This document shows, one piece after another, positions 52,414 through 60,232 of a stretch of 64,000 bases of DNA. The first letter of the stretch is position 1; each line of letters starts with the position of its first letter. The notes under the pieces are model-generated. The model was not told where the DNA came from and ran no database searches. It saw nothing but the letters and a program-made list of their open reading frames with translations. The DNA is taken from the NCBI GenBank assembly GCA_035531955.1, contig DATKRZ010000050.1:33406-97405 (forward strand), in the 5' to 3' direction. The translations under genes were made by a program, and so were the position numbers. This DNA comes from Bog-756 sp035531955 (GTDB lineage Bacteria; Actinomycetota; Acidimicrobiia; Acidimicrobiales; RAAP-2).

Positions 52414-52836
52414 TCAGTCGAAGGCCGCGGCGTCGGCCTCGCGGAGCCGATTGGCCATGGCGGCCAGCATCTTTCGGGCGATGGTGGGCACCGACTGCAG
52501 GAGGCCGTTGAACTGCCGCTGGGAGAGCACCAGCACATCCATGTCCGTCTCGGACACCACCGTGGCGGACCGGGGACGACGATCGAGCAGGGCCAGCTCG
52601 CCGAAGTGGTCCCCGGCCCCGAGCGTGGCCACCCTCTTGCCGTTGCGGGTGACCGCAGCCTTGCCGGTGACGATGAGGAAGAATTCGAGCCCGATCCTCC
52701 CCTCCTCGACCAGGACCTTGCCCTTCGGGACCGCGATCTCGTCGAGCGAACCGCGGATCTTCCGGAGCTCTGACCCCGTGCAACTCGAGAACAGCCAGAT
52801 GGTCTTGAGGTCCAGTGCCTTGGGTCGCGCCGCCAC
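52414..52836 (-). CDS. Stand-alone cyclic-nucleotide-binding domain protein
   Basis: 140 residues, one CRP-type cNMP-binding domain with no DNA-binding helix-turn-helix. The phosphate-binding cassette is FGELALLDRRPRSATV (about residues 78-93): the Glu and the second Arg expected for cyclic-nucleotide contact are both there. It may be a cAMP-responsive partner protein. The GTG lies 7 nt behind TAGCCT. Confidence 0.9.
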   Translation of the reverse strand: MAARPKALDLKTIWLFSSCTGSELRKIRGSLDEIAVPKGKVLVEEGRIGLEFFLIVTGKAAVTRNGKRVATLGAGDHFGELALLDRRPRSATVVSETDMDVLVLSQRQFNGLLQSVPTIARKMLAAMANRLREADAAAFD

Positions 52837-52843
52837 GGAGTGG

Positions 52844-52849
52844 AGGCTA
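52844..52849 (-). promoter_or_regulatory. TAGCCT -10 hexamer, leaderless-type
   Basis: Minus-strand TAGCCT, 7 nt before the GTG of the cNMP-binding gene; no Shine-Dalgarno. Confidence 0.45.
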
Positions 52850-52909
52850 GCCCGATCGCGACCGTGCCGCTCGGGGGCTCGCGGCGCCCGAACGACCCGA
52901 TCACCACGC

Positions 52910-52915
52910 TACGAT
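52910..52915 (+). promoter_or_regulatory. TACGAT -10 candidate for the DUF3592-like gene
   Basis: TACGAT lies about 52 nt before the ATG at 52968, which has AGGAG 7 nt upstream. Confidence 0.3.
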
Positions 52916-52967
52916 CACTTGCCCGTCACGAGGAAACACCGGATATGAGTGGACCAGGAGCCGTGGG

Positions 52968-53576
52968 ATGGACAGCCTGATGATCGCCCCGGGCCCGGCG
53001 GACGGACATGGACCGGAGCCCGGCGACACCGGGGCCGGCACCGGGCTCGACGGTGGACCGGACGGGCCCCTGATGGCGCTCCGGGGGGCCGGCGTGGACG
53101 TGGACTTCCGCCGGGTCGGCCGGGTTGCGGCGGCGGCACTCCTCTCGGCCATGGCCGTCGTCGCCGTCGTCCTGTTCGTGGCCGGCGCCCAGAAGAACGC
53201 CCAGATCACCCGCCTGCACGACCATGGCGTCGGAGTCGAGGTCACGGTCACCCGGTGCATCGGTCTCATGGGCGGTAGCGGCAGCAATCTGGCCGGCTAC
53301 CAGTGCCGCGGATCGTTCACCATCAACGGCCATCGTTACGACGAGGCCCTGCCCGGGGCCACGCCCTCCCACTCCGGAGCGACGTTTCGAGCCGTCACCG
53401 ATCCGGACGATCCGGCACTCCTCGCGACGAGGAGCGCGGTTGCCGCCGAGCATGCTTCCTGGAGGGTGTTCATCCTGCCGGTGGTCGTGCTGGCGGTCAT
53501 GGCGCTCACCGTGGTCGCCTGGGCCCTCGAGCGACGGAGCAACTCGAGGGCTGATCGGACGACCCGCAGCGCGTAG
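52968..53576 (+). CDS. Two-span membrane protein, DUF3592-like
   Basis: 202 residues. A disordered Gly/Asp-rich N-terminus, a first helix (AAAALLSAMAVVAVVLFVAG), an exported loop with VEVTVTRC, YQCRGSFTINGHRYDE and DPDDPALLATRS, and a second helix (VFILPVVVLAVMALTVVAWAL). This layout and the loop consensus resemble DUF3592 proteins. Two cysteines in the loop could pair. Function unknown. Confidence 0.75.
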   Translation: MDSLMIAPGPADGHGPEPGDTGAGTGLDGGPDGPLMALRGAGVDVDFRRVGRVAAAALLSAMAVVAVVLFVAGAQKNAQITRLHDHGVGVEVTVTRCIGLMGGSGSNLAGYQCRGSFTINGHRYDEALPGATPSHSGATFRAVTDPDDPALLATRSAVAAEHASWRVFILPVVVLAVMALTVVAWALERRSNSRADRTTRSA

Positions 53577-53626
53577 TCTGGGCTTAGCGACACCGCCGGC
53601 AAACGTCCACCGGGCCCTCCGTCCGG

Positions 53627-54304
53627 TCAACCGGCCTTCCGGTCCTTGCCGGCTTTCGGCGCCGGCGAGGACCCGGGAGGTGAGATCGGGGGGGTGAAGC
53701 GCTTGTTCGGGAGGGCGCGGCCCGGAGTCGAGCCGCCGCCGGCGGCCTTCGCCTCTTTGAGCTTCGACTGCAGGCGGTAGGAGCGGACCAGCAGCCAGGC
53801 CGCCACCATGACGTACGGCAACCCGAAGCCCCAGAAGTGGAGATTGAAGACGGTGAGCCCGAAGAGGGCCATGGTGATGCCGAGATAGAGACGCTTGCGG
53901 AGCAGGGCCAGCACCAGCATCAACACGCCCAGGGCGACGGCCACACCGCCCAACTCGAGGTAGAGCGACGGGGCGACGTGGGCCTTGTTGATCTGGCCGT
54001 TGCTCAATAGCGCCTTCGGGTCGTTGGCGATCAGGCTCCCGGAGACCAAGAGGCCGATGGCGGCGGCCAGAGGGGCCGCCAGGAGCCCGACCAGGCGCTC
54101 CTTGTCGTCGGCACGTGCCACCGCGGCCTCCAGCTCGGGGACCGTGGTCGGACCTTCCGTGGCCGGCTTCGCCCCCCGGGCCGGGCCGGTCCTGCCCGCG
54201 TCGGCCGTGGCCGGCTTCAGCATTGCGTTCTGGAGCCGCTGCCACATGGTTGGCGGCGACGGGGCGACGTCGCCGTCGGCGGCGTCAGGGTCGCGTCCGG
54301 GCAT
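53627..54304 (-). CDS. Multi-span membrane protein, unknown function
   Basis: 225 residues. A polar N-terminus of about 75 residues, then helices LVGLLAAPLAAAIGLLVSG, LYLELGGVAVALGVLMLVLALL, LGITMALFGLTVFNLHFWGFG and YVMVAAWLLVRSY, and a basic Pro/Lys-rich tail. The tail (PNKRFTPP) is a pattern I recall in similar Acidimicrobiia-type proteins, without assigned function. TAGCCT lies 5 nt before the ATG. Confidence 0.75.
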   Translation of the reverse strand: MPGRDPDAADGDVAPSPPTMWQRLQNAMLKPATADAGRTGPARGAKPATEGPTTVPELEAAVARADDKERLVGLLAAPLAAAIGLLVSGSLIANDPKALLSNGQINKAHVAPSLYLELGGVAVALGVLMLVLALLRKRLYLGITMALFGLTVFNLHFWGFGLPYVMVAAWLLVRSYRLQSKLKEAKAAGGGSTPGRALPNKRFTPPISPPGSSPAPKAGKDRKAG

Positions 54305-54309
54305 GAGCC

Positions 54310-54315
54310 AGGCTA
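54310..54315 (-). promoter_or_regulatory. TAGCCT -10 hexamer, leaderless-type
   Basis: Minus-strand TAGCCT, 5 nt before the ATG at 54304; no Shine-Dalgarno. Confidence 0.45.
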
Positions 54316-54384
54316 GCGCGCCGGGCTGATTCGGGGCGAAGGCAAAATGGCCCCCCCGGTCCTCTGACCTGCCGGTTCTCCCAG

Positions 54385-54411
54385 TTCACGCGTTGGTAAC
54401 ACGTCCGTGAC
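54385..54411 (+). promoter_or_regulatory. GlnR-type binding half-sites upstream of amt
   Basis: Three half-sites at 11-bp spacing: TTCAC (54385-54389), GTAAC (54396-54400), GTGAC (54407-54411), each pair separated by 6 nt. This fits the GTnAC-n6-GnAAC pattern of actinobacterial GlnR, which activates amt-glnK under nitrogen limitation. It lies about 140 nt before the amt start. Confidence 0.5.
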
Positions 54412-54547
54412 CGTGCCGAAACTCTCGGAATGCATTGTTTGCGGCGGCAAGGCGAATCTGCCCGTCTTGCCCTTGGCGTGCCACGTGTCATCCAGCAGCG
54501 ATGCGCGGTGCCGAGACGCAGTGACGATGAGAGAGGAGCGCTGAGAC

Positions 54548-56116
54548 GTGCTATCCGCAGCAGTGACATCAGTTCCCTACCCGAGTTGGCTGAACCCGGC
54601 CGACAACACGTGGCAGATCACTGCCGCCACGTTCGTCGGCCTGATGAGCCTGCCGGCACTGGCAGTCCTCTACGCGTCACTGGTGCAGAAGAAGTGGGCG
54701 GTCAATGTCCTGGCCATGATGTTCGCAGGGTTCTCGTTGGTGCTCGTGGCCTGGGTGCTGTGGTCGTTCAAGATGGGCTTCGGTGCGACCTCCGTCGGGG
54801 GCGGGGTCAGAGACGGGGTGCAGACCCAACTCTCCGGCGTCGGATGGGTCCAGCACTTCTTCGAGAACATGGTCGGGAAACCGGGCGGCATCACCGACAG
54901 CGTGGGTGAACAGGGCCAGGCCGTGTCGGCGGCCAACACGGCCATTCCCTTCCACTTCCCCACATCGACGCTGGCGTACTTCCAGTTCGTGTTCGCCGCC
55001 ATCACCCCCCTGCTGTTCCTGGGGAGCGTGCTGGGCCGGATCAAGTTCAGCGCCTGGTGCCTCTTGGTGCCGCTGTGGTCCACCTGCGTCTACGCCGTCA
55101 ACGCCTTCCTCTTGTGGGGCGGCGGCTACTTCGCCCAGGAGGGCGCGCTCGACTTCTCCGGCGGATTCGTCATCCACATGTCGGCCGGCGTCTCCGGGTT
55201 CGTCGCCGCCTGGGTCCTCGGGCCCCGGCTACTGCGGGACCGACAACACGCCATACCCAACAATCTGGTGATGGCCGCGGTCGGGGCCGGAATCCTGTGG
55301 CTGGGTTGGAACGGGTTCAACGGTGGCGATCCGTACTACGCCGGCGCCAGCGCCGCCGCCGCCGTCATCAACACCAACCTGGCCACCGCCACCGGCGTCC
55401 TGGTCTGGATCGCACTGGACGCCTGGTTCACCAAGGAGAAGAAGCCCACCTTCCTCGGGGCGGTGAACGGCATGATCTGCGGCCTGGTCGGGATCACCCC
55501 GTGCGCCGGCTGGGTGAACGGCCGGGGCGCCATCGCCGTCGGGGCGATCTGCTGTGCCATCGTGTGGGTGGCCTGGAACTTCCTCTCCAAGGTCCGGCCC
55601 TTCTCGAAGGTGGACGATGCCCTCGGGGTCGTCTACACCCACGGGATCGCCGGGCTGTTCGGGGGCCTGTTGCTGGGGATCTTCGGCGACCCGAACCTGA
55701 TCCAGTACGGATGCGGCCACCTGGACGGCTCCGGGCAGGTGATCGCCACCACCCAGGCGCAATACGTCACAGCGGGAGGGAAGTGCGTGCCGTTCTCGGT
55801 GAGTGGCCTGATCTACTCCCCCCACTCGGCGCATCAACTGTGGGAGCAGGCCCGGGCCGCCGTGTGGGTGATCCTCTGGTCGGCGCTGGTGACCTTCATC
55901 CTGATGAAGATCATCGGATGGGTCCTCAGGGGCGCCCGCTACAAGGACGAGATCCTCGAAGTCGGCGACTTGGCCATCCACGGGGAGGAGGCCTTCCCCA
56001 TGGAGACGTTCGCGGAGCGGGTCGGGGCCATGGCCATGGTCGGTGATTCAGCGCCGTCGTCGGTAGCTTCGGTCAAACCCGACGACGGGTCCCCGCCCGG
56101 CAGTGCGGGCAGCTGA
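54548..56116 (+). CDS. amt: Ammonium transporter (Amt/MEP/Rh)
   Basis: 522 residues, about 11 membrane helices. The conserved LDFSGGFVIHMSAGVSGFVAAWVLGPR block (short: FVIHMSAG, with the first pore His) and the second pore His in VYTHGIAGLFGG are both present, as is NTNLATATG. It is longer than E. coli AmtB (about 400) because of an N-terminal insertion around residues 80-130, an inserted loop with two Cys (YGCGHLDG, GGKCVPF) and a C-terminal tail. The GTG has GAGAGGAG upstream. It is followed 32 bp on by glnK. Confidence 0.95.
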   Translation: MLSAAVTSVPYPSWLNPADNTWQITAATFVGLMSLPALAVLYASLVQKKWAVNVLAMMFAGFSLVLVAWVLWSFKMGFGATSVGGGVRDGVQTQLSGVGWVQHFFENMVGKPGGITDSVGEQGQAVSAANTAIPFHFPTSTLAYFQFVFAAITPLLFLGSVLGRIKFSAWCLLVPLWSTCVYAVNAFLLWGGGYFAQEGALDFSGGFVIHMSAGVSGFVAAWVLGPRLLRDRQHAIPNNLVMAAVGAGILWLGWNGFNGGDPYYAGASAAAAVINTNLATATGVLVWIALDAWFTKEKKPTFLGAVNGMICGLVGITPCAGWVNGRGAIAVGAICCAIVWVAWNFLSKVRPFSKVDDALGVVYTHGIAGLFGGLLLGIFGDPNLIQYGCGHLDGSGQVIATTQAQYVTAGGKCVPFSVSGLIYSPHSAHQLWEQARAAVWVILWSALVTFILMKIIGWVLRGARYKDEILEVGDLAIHGEEAFPMETFAERVGAMAMVGDSAPSSVASVKPDDGSPPGSAGS

Positions 56117-56148
56117 CCGGACCCCTACGAACCCAAGGAGAGTTGACA

Positions 56149-56487
56149 ATGAAATTGATCGTGGCGGTGCTGAAGCCGTTCAAGCTCGACGAGGTGAAGG
56201 AGGGGCTGAAGAGCCTGGGAGTCCATGGCCTCACGCTGACCGAGGCCCAGGGATTCGGTCGACAGAGAGGCCACACCGAGATCTACCGCGGCGCCGAGTA
56301 CGAGGTCGAGTTCGTCCCGAAGATCCGGCTCGAGATCGTGGTCGACGACGCCCAGGTCGACGAGGTGGTGACGACCATCGTGGACACCGCGGGAACCGGG
56401 AAGATCGGCGACGGGAAGGTCTGGGTCCTCCCCGTCGAGGAGGTGGTACGGGTGCGGACCGGCGAGCGGGGGGCCGACGCCCTCTAG
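56149..56487 (+). CDS. glnK: PII signal-transduction protein GlnK/GlnB
   Basis: 112 residues. MKLIVAVLKPFKLDEVKE opens the chain, and the T-loop carries Tyr51 in YRGAEYEVEF, the residue uridylylated in enterics and adenylylated in Actinobacteria. GTGKIGDGKVWVLPVEEVVRVRTGE (in part KIGDGKVWV) is the C-terminal signature. Senses ATP/ADP and 2-oxoglutarate and gates Amt. ATG 56149 is preferred over TTG 56143 because AAGGAG lies 8 nt before it. Confidence 0.96.
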   Translation: MKLIVAVLKPFKLDEVKEGLKSLGVHGLTLTEAQGFGRQRGHTEIYRGAEYEVEFVPKIRLEIVVDDAQVDEVVTTIVDTAGTGKIGDGKVWVLPVEEVVRVRTGERGADAL

Positions 56488-56544
56488 GACCGCCCGCCGG
56501 ATCCTCCAGGTGTTGCTTGTGGGGACAGACAGACCTGGACGGCA

Positions 56545-56572
56545 GGAGGCCGGCCCTCAGGGGTCGGCCTCC
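56545..56572. terminator. Hairpin between convergent glnK and gpmA
   Basis: GGAGGCCG / CGGCCTCC, 8-bp perfect stem, 12-nt loop. Placed between two convergent genes; no U-tract. Confidence 0.6.
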
Positions 56573-56625
56573 GGTCGTCGGCCCCCGGCCGGTGGCCCGC
56601 CGGGTGACGGTCCCCGTGCGGCGGG

Positions 56626-57381
56626 TCAGCCCGCCTGGTGCTTGACGGCGTCGGCCGCGGCCCGGGCCGCCTCCGGGTCCCCGAGGTAGCCCATCGACGC
56701 CACCGAAAGGTCGTCGGCCAGGCGGTAGAGGAACGGGATGCCGGTCGGGATCTCGAGGTCCACGATCTCGTCGTCCCCGATGCCGTCGATGTGCTTGCGC
56801 AGCGCCCGCAGGCTGTTGCCGTGGGCCACCACCAGGACCGCACCGCCCCGCGGCCCTTCGGCCAGGAGGTCGGGGACGATGGCGTCGTGCCAATAGGGGA
56901 GGACCCGGCCCACCACGTCGGCGAGGCACTCGGTGAGCGGGAGGGCGTCGGCGGGGATGTCCCGGTAGCGGGGATCGCCGGCCGGGTCGTGCTCGGATCC
57001 CCGTTCCACCGCCGGAGGCGGGGTGGCGTAGCCGCGCCGCCAGGCCTTCACCTGCGCATCCCCGTACCGGGTGGCGGTCTCCAACTTGTTCTTCCCCTGG
57101 AGGGCCCCGTAGTGGCGCTCGTTGAGGCGCCAGTGGCGCCGCACCGGCAGCCACCCCCGGTCGGCCACCTCCAGTGTGAGGGCGGCGGTGCGTGTGGCCC
57201 GGCTCAGCAGCGACGTGTGGAGGATCCGCAGGTCGAGGCCCGCTTCTTCCGCCAGCAGGCTGCCCGACGCCCGGGCCTCGGCCTCGCCCTGCTCGGTGAG
57301 GTCGACGTCGTACCACCCGGTGAACAGGTTCTCGGCGTTCCACTGGGACTGGCCGTGGCGGAGAAGCACCAGCTCGGGCAT
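56626..57381 (-). CDS. gpmA: 2,3-bisphosphoglycerate-dependent phosphoglycerate mutase
   Basis: 251 residues. The phosphohistidine motif is LLRHGQSQWN (His9 region), LTEQGEAEA follows, LNERHYGALQGKNK is the substrate loop and VVAHGNSLRALRKH the second His. Interconverts 3- and 2-phosphoglycerate in glycolysis. The ATG has no ribosome site but TACGCT 6 nt upstream. Confidence 0.96.
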   Translation of the reverse strand: MPELVLLRHGQSQWNAENLFTGWYDVDLTEQGEAEARASGSLLAEEAGLDLRILHTSLLSRATRTAALTLEVADRGWLPVRRHWRLNERHYGALQGKNKLETATRYGDAQVKAWRRGYATPPPAVERGSEHDPAGDPRYRDIPADALPLTECLADVVGRVLPYWHDAIVPDLLAEGPRGGAVLVVAHGNSLRALRKHIDGIGDDEIVDLEIPTGIPFLYRLADDLSVASMGYLGDPEAARAAADAVKHQAG

Positions 57382-57387
57382 GCGACG

Positions 57388-57393
57388 AGCGTA
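57388..57393 (-). promoter_or_regulatory. TACGCT -10 hexamer, leaderless-type
   Basis: Minus-strand TACGCT, 6 nt before the ATG of gpmA; no Shine-Dalgarno. Confidence 0.5.
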
Positions 57394-57437
57394 TCCCTAC
57401 CACAGCTGACCTGGCCTTAACACGAACTTAGAGGAAA

Positions 57438-57458
57438 CTTATGCACATAGCACTCAAC
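57438..57458 (+). promoter_or_regulatory. HAIR-like HspR operator
   Basis: CTTATGC-n7-ACTCAAC has the spacing of the HspR-binding inverted repeat CTTGAGT-n7-ACTCAAG. The right half matches 6 of 7 positions; the left half only the CTT. It ends 5 nt before the -10 TATAGT, where HspR would block the dnaK promoter. Confidence 0.5.
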
Positions 57459-57463
57459 TTTGG

Positions 57464-57469
57464 TATAGT
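57464..57469 (+). promoter_or_regulatory. dnaK promoter -10 (TATAGT)
   Basis: TATAGT is the best -10 match in the window, in an AT-rich patch at 57420-57480, about 165 nt before the dnaK ATG. This gives a long 5' leader. Confidence 0.5.
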
Positions 57470-57634
57470 GGACTTCATAAACGAGCAACCAGCCCAGACG
57501 GGCGACGGGCGAGCCGGCCACCAGGGGCGGCGGGCCGTCGGGTTCCCGGGGTCGGCACCTTCGCCGAGACAGCCGCGATTCCAGCGCGGATCAACGAGAG
57601 CGCCCAGCATGGGCCGTGAGCAGGAGGCAACAAG

Positions 57635-59479
57635 ATGGCCAAGGCCGTAGGAATCGACCTCGGAACCACCAACTCGGTGGTCGCAGTACTGGAGGCCGGC
57701 GAGCCGGTCGTCATCCCCAACGCCGAAGGAGGCCGGACCACGCCGTCGGTGGTCGGCTTCGCCAAGTCGGGCGAGGTCCTCGTGGGCGAGGTGGCCAAGC
57801 GCCAGGCCATCACCAACCCGGACCGGACCATCCGCTCGGTCAAGCGCCAGATGGGGACGTCCTGGAAGGTGGACATCGACGGGAAGAACTACACCGCGCA
57901 GGAGATCTCCGCCCGGATCCTCGGCAAGCTCAAGCGGGACGCCGAGGCGTTCCTCGGCGACACGGTGACCCAGGCGGTCATCACCGTACCCGCCTACTTC
58001 GACGACGCCCAGCGGACCGCGACCAAGGAGGCCGGGGCCATCGCCGGCCTCGAGGTCCTCCGCATCATCAACGAGCCGACGGCGGCCGCCCTGGCCTACG
58101 GTCTCGACAAGGAGGGTTCCGACCACACCGTCCTCGTCTTCGACCTCGGAGGCGGCACCTTCGACGTTTCCCTCCTCGAGATCGGCGACGGCGTGTTCGA
58201 GGTCAAGTCCACGGCGGGGAACTCGCATCTCGGTGGCGACGACTGGGACCAGCGGATCATCGACTGGCTGGTGAAGACGTTCAAGGACACCGAGGGTGTC
58301 GACCTGTCCACCGACAAGATGGCCACCCAGCGGCTGCAGGAGGCGGCGGAGAAGGCGAAGATCGAGCTGTCGTCCCTCCAGGAGACCCAGATCAACCTGC
58401 CCTTCATCACCGCCACGTCCGAGGGGCCCAAGCACCTCGACGTGAAGCTGACCCGGGCCACCTTCAACGAGCTGACCGCCGACCTGGTCGAGTCCTGCAA
58501 GGGTCCCTTCGACCAGGCCATCTCCGACTCGGGACTGTCCAAGTCCGACATCGACCACGTGGTGCTGGTCGGTGGGTCGACGCGGATCCCCGCCGTGCAG
58601 GAACTGGTCCAGCAGATGACCGGCAAGGAGGCCCACAAGGGAGTCAACCCCGACGAGGTGGTGGCTCTGGGTGCCGCCGTGCAGGCCGGTGTCCTGAAGG
58701 GTGAGGTCAAAGACGTCCTCCTCCTCGACGTGACCCCGCTTTCGCTGGGCATCGAGACCAAGGGCAGCGTGATGCACCGCCTCATCGAGCGGAACACCAC
58801 CATCCCGACCAAGCGCAGCGAGGTGTTCACCACCGCCGACGACAACCAGCCGTCGGTAGAGGTGCACGTGCTCCAAGGTGAGCGCGAGATGGCCATGTAC
58901 AACAAGACGCTCGGCAAGTTCCAGCTCGTCGACCTGCCTCCGGCCCCCCGGGGCGTTCCGCAGATCGAGGTCACCTTCGACATCGATGCCAACGGCATCG
59001 TGCACGTGTCGGCCAAGGACCGGGCCACCGGCAAGGAGCAGTCGATGACCATCACCGGCCAGTCCTCCATGGCCAAGGAGGACATCGAACGCATGGTCAA
59101 GGACGCCGAGGCGCACGCCGAGGATGACCGCCAGCGCAAGGAGGAGGCCGAGGTCCGCAACAACGCCGACACCCTCGTGTACCAGACCGAGAAGCTCCTC
59201 GCCGACCAGGGCGAGAAGTTCCAAGGCGACGAGAAGGAGAAGGTGGAGGCCGCCCTCGGGTCGCTGAAGGAGGCCCTGGCCGGCTCGGACGTCGAGGCCA
59301 TCAAGACGGCCACCGAGTCGTTGCTCACGGCCAGCCAGTCGTTCAGCCAGCGCCTGTACGAAGAGGCGTCCCAGGCCGACGCGGCGGCCGGCGCCGGCCC
59401 CGGTGCCGGTGGATCGGGCGGCAGCGAGCCCTCGGACGACGAGGTCGTGGACGCCGAGATCGTCGACGACAAGGGCTGA
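57635..59479 (+). CDS. dnaK: Chaperone DnaK (Hsp70)
   Basis: 614 residues. GIDLGTTNSVVAVLE is the phosphate-1 motif, VFDLGGGTFDVSLLE phosphate-2 and VLVGGSTRIPAVQ the adenosine motif; the interdomain linker DVLLLDVTPLSLG and the C-terminal acidic DAEIVDDKG tail are typical. ATP-dependent folding chaperone, first gene of the HspR-type operon. AGGAGG lies 8 nt before the ATG. Confidence 0.98.
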   Translation: MAKAVGIDLGTTNSVVAVLEAGEPVVIPNAEGGRTTPSVVGFAKSGEVLVGEVAKRQAITNPDRTIRSVKRQMGTSWKVDIDGKNYTAQEISARILGKLKRDAEAFLGDTVTQAVITVPAYFDDAQRTATKEAGAIAGLEVLRIINEPTAAALAYGLDKEGSDHTVLVFDLGGGTFDVSLLEIGDGVFEVKSTAGNSHLGGDDWDQRIIDWLVKTFKDTEGVDLSTDKMATQRLQEAAEKAKIELSSLQETQINLPFITATSEGPKHLDVKLTRATFNELTADLVESCKGPFDQAISDSGLSKSDIDHVVLVGGSTRIPAVQELVQQMTGKEAHKGVNPDEVVALGAAVQAGVLKGEVKDVLLLDVTPLSLGIETKGSVMHRLIERNTTIPTKRSEVFTTADDNQPSVEVHVLQGEREMAMYNKTLGKFQLVDLPPAPRGVPQIEVTFDIDANGIVHVSAKDRATGKEQSMTITGQSSMAKEDIERMVKDAEAHAEDDRQRKEEAEVRNNADTLVYQTEKLLADQGEKFQGDEKEKVEAALGSLKEALAGSDVEAIKTATESLLTASQSFSQRLYEEASQADAAAGAGPGAGGSGGSEPSDDEVVDAEIVDDKG

Positions 59480-59485
59480 TCGCCG

Positions 59486-60211
59486 ATGACCGGCATCAGC
59501 GGGCCAGGTCGGAAGGGTGTGGCATGGGGGCGTGACGCAGAGCGCGCCCGCCCTCGGCCGCGCGGCGCGGAGGGCGCCGAGCTCGGCTCCGAGTACTCGC
59601 AGCTCCAAGGAGGCGAGGCGGTCGATGGCGCCGACGGGGCAGTCGAGGGTGAATCGGCCGACGAGCGCGTGGGGTCAGGGACCGCTCCCGGTGGCGAGGG
59701 CACGGTGTTCGACGCCGATCCCCTGGTCGCCGCCCAGGACCAGCGCGACGAGTATCTCGACTCGCTGCGCCGGTTGCAGGCCGAGTTCGAGAACTACAAG
59801 AAGCGGGTGGCCAAGCAACAGCAAGACCAGGTGGCCCGCGCTGCAGTCTCCCTGGTGGAGAAGGTCCTCCCGGTGATGGACGCCCTCGATCTGGCTACCG
59901 CCCACCTGGGCGACACCGAGTCCCCCGACGGCCGCGCCCTGGTGGCCGTGTCCAACCAGTTACGCGACGTGCTGGCCAAGGAGGGACTCGAGCGCATCGA
60001 CCCCCTGGGTGAGGAGTTCGATCCGAACGCCCACGAGGCGGTGGGCCATCTGCCCGCCGACGAGCCATCCCCGGCGGACGGAGACGACCCCGATCCGGCA
60101 CCGCAGGGCGATCCGGCCCCCGGCGAACCGGTGGTGGCGCAGGTGATGAGGGCCGGGTACCGCTGGCGCGGCACCGTGGTGCGCCCGGCCATGGTCACGG
60201 TGCGGGGTTAG
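59486..60211 (+). CDS. grpE: Nucleotide-exchange factor GrpE
   Basis: 241 residues. A disordered N-terminus of about 80 residues precedes the long helix (YLDSLRRLQAEFENYKKRVAKQQ) and the beta-domain with GEEFDPNAHEAV and V.QV.RAGYRWRG.VVRPA.V.V. Exchanges ADP on DnaK. The start is uncertain: ATG 59486 is 6 nt after dnaK; GTG 59518 behind GGAAGG is an alternative. A Pro/Asp-rich insert breaks the beta domain near residue 205. Confidence 0.93.
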   Translation: MTGISGPGRKGVAWGRDAERARPRPRGAEGAELGSEYSQLQGGEAVDGADGAVEGESADERVGSGTAPGGEGTVFDADPLVAAQDQRDEYLDSLRRLQAEFENYKKRVAKQQQDQVARAAVSLVEKVLPVMDALDLATAHLGDTESPDGRALVAVSNQLRDVLAKEGLERIDPLGEEFDPNAHEAVGHLPADEPSPADGDDPDPAPQGDPAPGEPVVAQVMRAGYRWRGTVVRPAMVTVRG

Positions 60212-60232
60212 AGGAGACAGGGGACCGACCAG

